Assembly (NCBI GenBank): GCA_027579435.1
Contig: JANBPK010001616.1
Span: 1-22,738 of the forward strand
Length of the DNA stretch: 22,738 nt
From: Candolleomyces eurysporus
Lineage: Eukaryota; Basidiomycota; Agaricomycetes; Agaricales; Psathyrellaceae
Direction: 5' to 3'
Part shown: positions 20,045 to 22,738 of the stretch, one piece after another
Layout: each line of letters opens with the position of its first letter
How positions within the stretch are numbered: the first letter of the stretch is position 1
Position numbers and translations under genes: made by a program
Notes under the pieces: generated by a model
Databases searched by the model: none
The model's input: the letters and a program-made list of their open reading frames with translations, nothing else
What the model was told of the DNA's origin: nothing

Positions 20045-20246
20045 GGTGGTGTACAAACGGTGGTTTACAAACAAAGGCGACAGGCGGAACAAAGCAACAG
20101 CAGTGAGTCAGTGCGTGGGAACATCATCCGGCATGTGCCGAGTGTGATAAGCAGGAAAGGTTTCGCTCGCATGTGCGCCCACCATCTACATCCTCATAGA
20201 TAAAGGTCGACCTAATCTTTTTTGAATGAATCATTTATCACCGAGG
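20045..20246. promoter_or_regulatory. Shared divergent promoter region
   Basis: Only 202 bp separate the start codons of the divergent genes at 20044 and 20247. The part near the plus-strand gene (about 20110-20246) is similar to the region upstream of the second copy (about 21550-21714), including ATCCGGC, TGCCGAGT and TGCGCCCACC. The duplication therefore carried its promoter along. Confidence 0.55.
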
Positions 20247-21313
20247 ATGGCAACAAGGATTTCTATCACCACTTCTCGTGAACTCCAAGCCAAGGCTGCC
20301 TCCCTCCTCTCACAATACCTAAATGAGGAGTTGAACTGCCCCCACGCGTACCTGGGCGGATTTGCGTGGTCTTTACTTGGGAGCAACCGTCCGACTGAGA
20401 TAAGTCCCAACATCCGCCTTCGAACGGCTGTTCAAGCTTATCTTTAGTTATTTTGTTTCTTCTACGACATAGACGTCCTCATCGAGACCACGAACCTTGA
20501 CTTGGTTCAGCTTCGCAAGAAGCTAGAGAACATGGATGAACGGTTCGCCTTGGCAGGAATAAAGCTGTATTTTGTCCATGTGTGTAAATTCTTCTTCCCC
20601 CCTCCCCTAGCGATTGGGTCTGATGAGTCCGTTTTTCACCCACCCAGGAGCCTAGTGATGATCTCAAGGGCGAAGACCTTGTTTGTGCAAGCAGAGACAA
20701 TGTTCTCATAGAGACCTTGAAGGCTGGCACCCTCGGGCTTCCATTGGTCCCCAAGCCCACCTACCCTGTAAAGCACCCCTCTGGAGTCTGTGAGCCTGTT
20801 TTCCTTGATCCCTCGATCCAAGGTCATTTACTCACCATTATGCCAAATCTGCTATATGTAGCGCTCGCAATCCTCCACCCACCAATCCTCCTTCTTACCA
20901 AAATGAAGCGATGGTACTTCAACTACGAATCCACTCGTCCCAAAACCATATCAAAAACCTCTTCGGATAAGGGTGACCTCGACTTCCTCATCTTTTGGCT
21001 CTTCGAAAACGACATGAAGATCAATTTCGATCTTTATAAAGGGAAGGAGAAGCCGGAGCTTCTGAAGTTCGTCAGGGCGTATCGCGACAATATTCGGGAT
21101 CACATGGAATTAATGGAAGCTTTGCAGGGTGTTCTTCATGAGGAGGATTGGGATGCGATTCAAGTCACGCCCGAAACGTCGACTTCCGAGGCTGCGTTGC
21201 CCTCCGAGCCTGCTCCAAGGTCGGCTTCCGAGTTTGGTTTAGCCTCCGAGTCTGCATTGCCCTCCGAGTTGGCCTCCGAGACCAGGATTCCCTTTGGGCC
21301 TTCGCCCTCCTAA
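20247..21313 (+). CDS. Nucleotidyltransferase-like protein, copy 1 (310 aa)
   Basis: Proposed exons are 20247-20399, 20466-20579 and 20648-21313. The protein has the minimal nucleotidyltransferase signature: YLGGFAWSLLG with Gly37-Gly38, then DIDVLIE with Asp52 and Asp54, which would bind the metal and nucleotide. A helical C-terminal part follows (LLLTKMKRWYFNYESTRP at about 171-188, then DLDFLIFWL), as in other members. The substrate is unknown. Intron 2 (68 nt) is ordinary (GTGTGT...CCCAG). Intron 1 is unusual: the DID motif is obtained only if the intron runs from ATAAGT to CTAC. Residues 262-310 form a Ser/Glu/Ala-rich tail with ALPSE-type repeats. An ATG at 20226 is also in frame, but the second copy aligns with 20247. 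The gene is a tandem duplicate of the one at 21715. Confidence 0.8.
20400..20465 (+). other. AT-AC intron 1 of copy 1
   Basis: This 66 nt intron has donor GAG|ATAAGT and acceptor TTCTAC|GAC. Apart from the first A, the donor fits the ordinary U2 consensus. Removing it joins ...RPTE to DIDVLIET in phase 0. Reading through it meets TAG at 20445-20447, so it must be removed. A GT-AG alternative (20404-20472) is also in frame. Confidence 0.65.
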
Positions 21314-21714
21314 CACCCCCAGTCCCTCCGTTACAGCAACCCGATTGACCATATTGACTACTAGACCCTAACACATGCATCGTCCACGTGTCTAGAAGCA
21401 ACAAGACGAGCAAGAATCGTACCATTCTCCTCCTCTTCCTCCTCCTCATCCCTTTCTTCCGCTTTCTATTTTCAGTATTTATTCTATTTTATCTTATTTG
21501 TAATATTCCTGCCCCAACGCAAAGGAACTGGCGTCGTAGAAGCAGGACCGTCAGGGCATGGGAGCGTTATCCGGCGTCTGCCGAGTCCAATAAGCAGGGA
21601 GAGCTTTCGCTTTGCTCTTACCTTGCATCTGCGCCCACCGTTTCGCGTTTCATTGTATATCCTCGTAGACAAAGCTCAACTTGGTACATTTTAATTAAAG
21701 GAACTACCACGAGG
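21314..21714. other. Intergenic region between the tandem copies
   Basis: It holds the 3' end of copy 1 (pyrimidine-rich, with TATTTATTCTATTTTATC near 21477) and the duplicated promoter of copy 2. No further gene was recognised. Confidence 0.5.
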
Positions 21715-22738
21715 ATGAAAACAAGGATTTCGACCACTACCTCTCGTGAACTCCAAGTCAACGCTGCATCCCTCCTCTCGCAATATCTAACTGAGTTGAA
21801 ATGCCCGCACGCGTACCTAGGCGGATTCGCCTGGTATTTACTTGGGAGCGACCGTATGACCAAGATAAGTGCCGATACCTGCCCTTGAACGGCTGTCCTG
21901 GCTTATCTTGTTCCATCTACGACATAGACGTCCTCATCGAGACCGAGAACCTTGGCTTGCCTCAGCTTCGCAATAAGCTAGAGAGCATGGATGCACGGTT
22001 TGCCTCAGCAGGAGTTGGCAGTTGGTATTTTGTCCATGTACGCAAAGTCCTCCTCCCCTAAGAATTGGTCTGACGAGTCCGCTTTTTCACCTCACCCAGA
22101 AGCCTATCGAAGATCTCAAGGGCGAAGACCTTGTTTACGCAAGCAGAGAGAATGTTCACATAGAAACCTTGGAGGCTGGCGTACACGGTCTCCCAATGGT
22201 CGCCGAATCCAGGTATCTTGTTGAGCACCCTTCCGGAGTCTGTAAGCCTGCTTTCCTTGATCCTTTGATTCAAGGTCGTTTACTTACGATCATGCCGAAC
22301 CCGCTATATGTAGCGCTCCCAATCCTCGCCCCCCCCAATCCTCCTCCTTACCAAAATGAGGCGATGGTACTTCAACTACGAATCCACTCGTCCCGACACC
22401 ATCTCAAAGAACAATACGGATGTGAACGACCTCAACTTCCTCATCTCTTGGCTCCTCGAAAACGACAAGAAGATTGATTTCGATCTGTATAAAGGGAAGG
22501 AGAAGCCGGAGCTTTGGAAGCTGGTTAGAAAGTATCGCGACAATATTCAGGATGACGTAGCGTTAATGGAGGCTTTGCAGGGTGTCCTTCATGAGGAGGA
22601 TTGGGATGCGATTCAAGTTACACCCGAAACATCGACTTCCGAGGCTGCGTTGCCCTCCGAGCTTGTGTTAGCCTCAGAACCTGCGTTGACCCCTGAGCCT
22701 GGCTTAAGGTCGGCTTCCGAGCTTGGGCTGGCCTTTGA
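21715..22738 (+). CDS. Nucleotidyltransferase-like protein, copy 2 (3' end outside window)
   Basis: Proposed exons are 21715-21864, 21921-22037 and from 22100 to the window end. It is similar to copy 1 throughout, with YLGGFAWYLLGSDR and Asp51-Ile-Asp53 in DIDVLIE. Intron 1 (56 nt) is ATAAGT...TCTAC and intron 2 (62 nt) is GTACGC...CCCAG with a CTGAC branch-like site. A run of eight Cs at 22329-22336 is one base longer than the matching place in copy 1 allows and shifts the frame. Beyond it the aligned frame continues open to the window end with the same residues (MRRWYFNYESTRP), so the extra C may be a sequence error or a recent mutation. The Ser/Glu-rich tail differs from copy 1 in repeat order and runs past the window. 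Confidence 0.75.
21865..21920 (+). other. AT-AC intron 1 of copy 2
   Basis: This 56 nt intron has donor AAG|ATAAGT and acceptor ATCTAC|GAC, at the same codon position as in copy 1. The interior differs in sequence and is 10 nt shorter, yet both termini are kept. Reading through meets TGA at 21886-21888. Confidence 0.65.

Noticed and set aside
20400..20465. Possibility that the AT-AC introns are minor-class (U12) introns
   Set aside because: The donor is ATAAGT rather than the ATATCC expected of U12 introns, and no U12-type branch site is evident.

Overview
The window looks like an accessory, repeat-rich stretch of a filamentous fungal nuclear genome, most likely a basidiomycete (Agaricomycetes). 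The evidence is the very short introns (54-68 nt), the Ty3/gypsy Gag with the long-spaced CX2CX6HX4C zinc knuckle common in such fungi, the fungal-type helicase relic, and the dense CpG content outside decayed repeats. Several single Ns sit beside homopolymer runs, which suggests an assembly uncertain about homopolymer length.

Layout. 1-2794: a broken, internally deleted Ty3/gypsy element on the minus strand (LTR-like end, truncated reverse transcriptase, Gag-protease). 3795-4179: the C-terminal end of a decayed Tc1/mariner-type transposase. 4264-5000: two clusters of a TTTTTATCC motif. 5175-6997: a stretch with a single CpG dinucleotide, apparently an old, mutation-saturated repeat. 7493-8014: an imperfect tandem duplication with palindromes. 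8738-9283: an unrecognised proline-rich gene fragment.

9283-15798: three tandem units (A, B, C) on the minus strand. Each carries one intact three-exon gene for a predicted four-helix membrane protein of 191-195 residues. The units are separated by other repeats and a 67-70 bp minisatellite. 17020-17536: the C-terminal part of a PIF1-like helicase, probably from a Helitron. 17709-18380: the fullest copy of a repeat called R1 here, which also occurs in pieces around unit B.

19153-22738: a small gene cluster. One minus-strand gene (276 residues, possibly a degenerate nucleotidyltransferase fold) is divergent from two tandem plus-strand genes that encode nucleotidyltransferase-like proteins with a GG...DID motif. 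The most striking observation is that the first intron of both tandem genes appears to begin with AT and end with AC. This choice is the one that restores the DID motif in both. A conventional GT-AG alternative is also in frame but removes the motif.

No tRNA, rRNA or CRISPR array was recognised. The membrane-protein triplet and the nucleotidyltransferase cluster look like recently expanded fungal families of unknown function, embedded in transposon debris.
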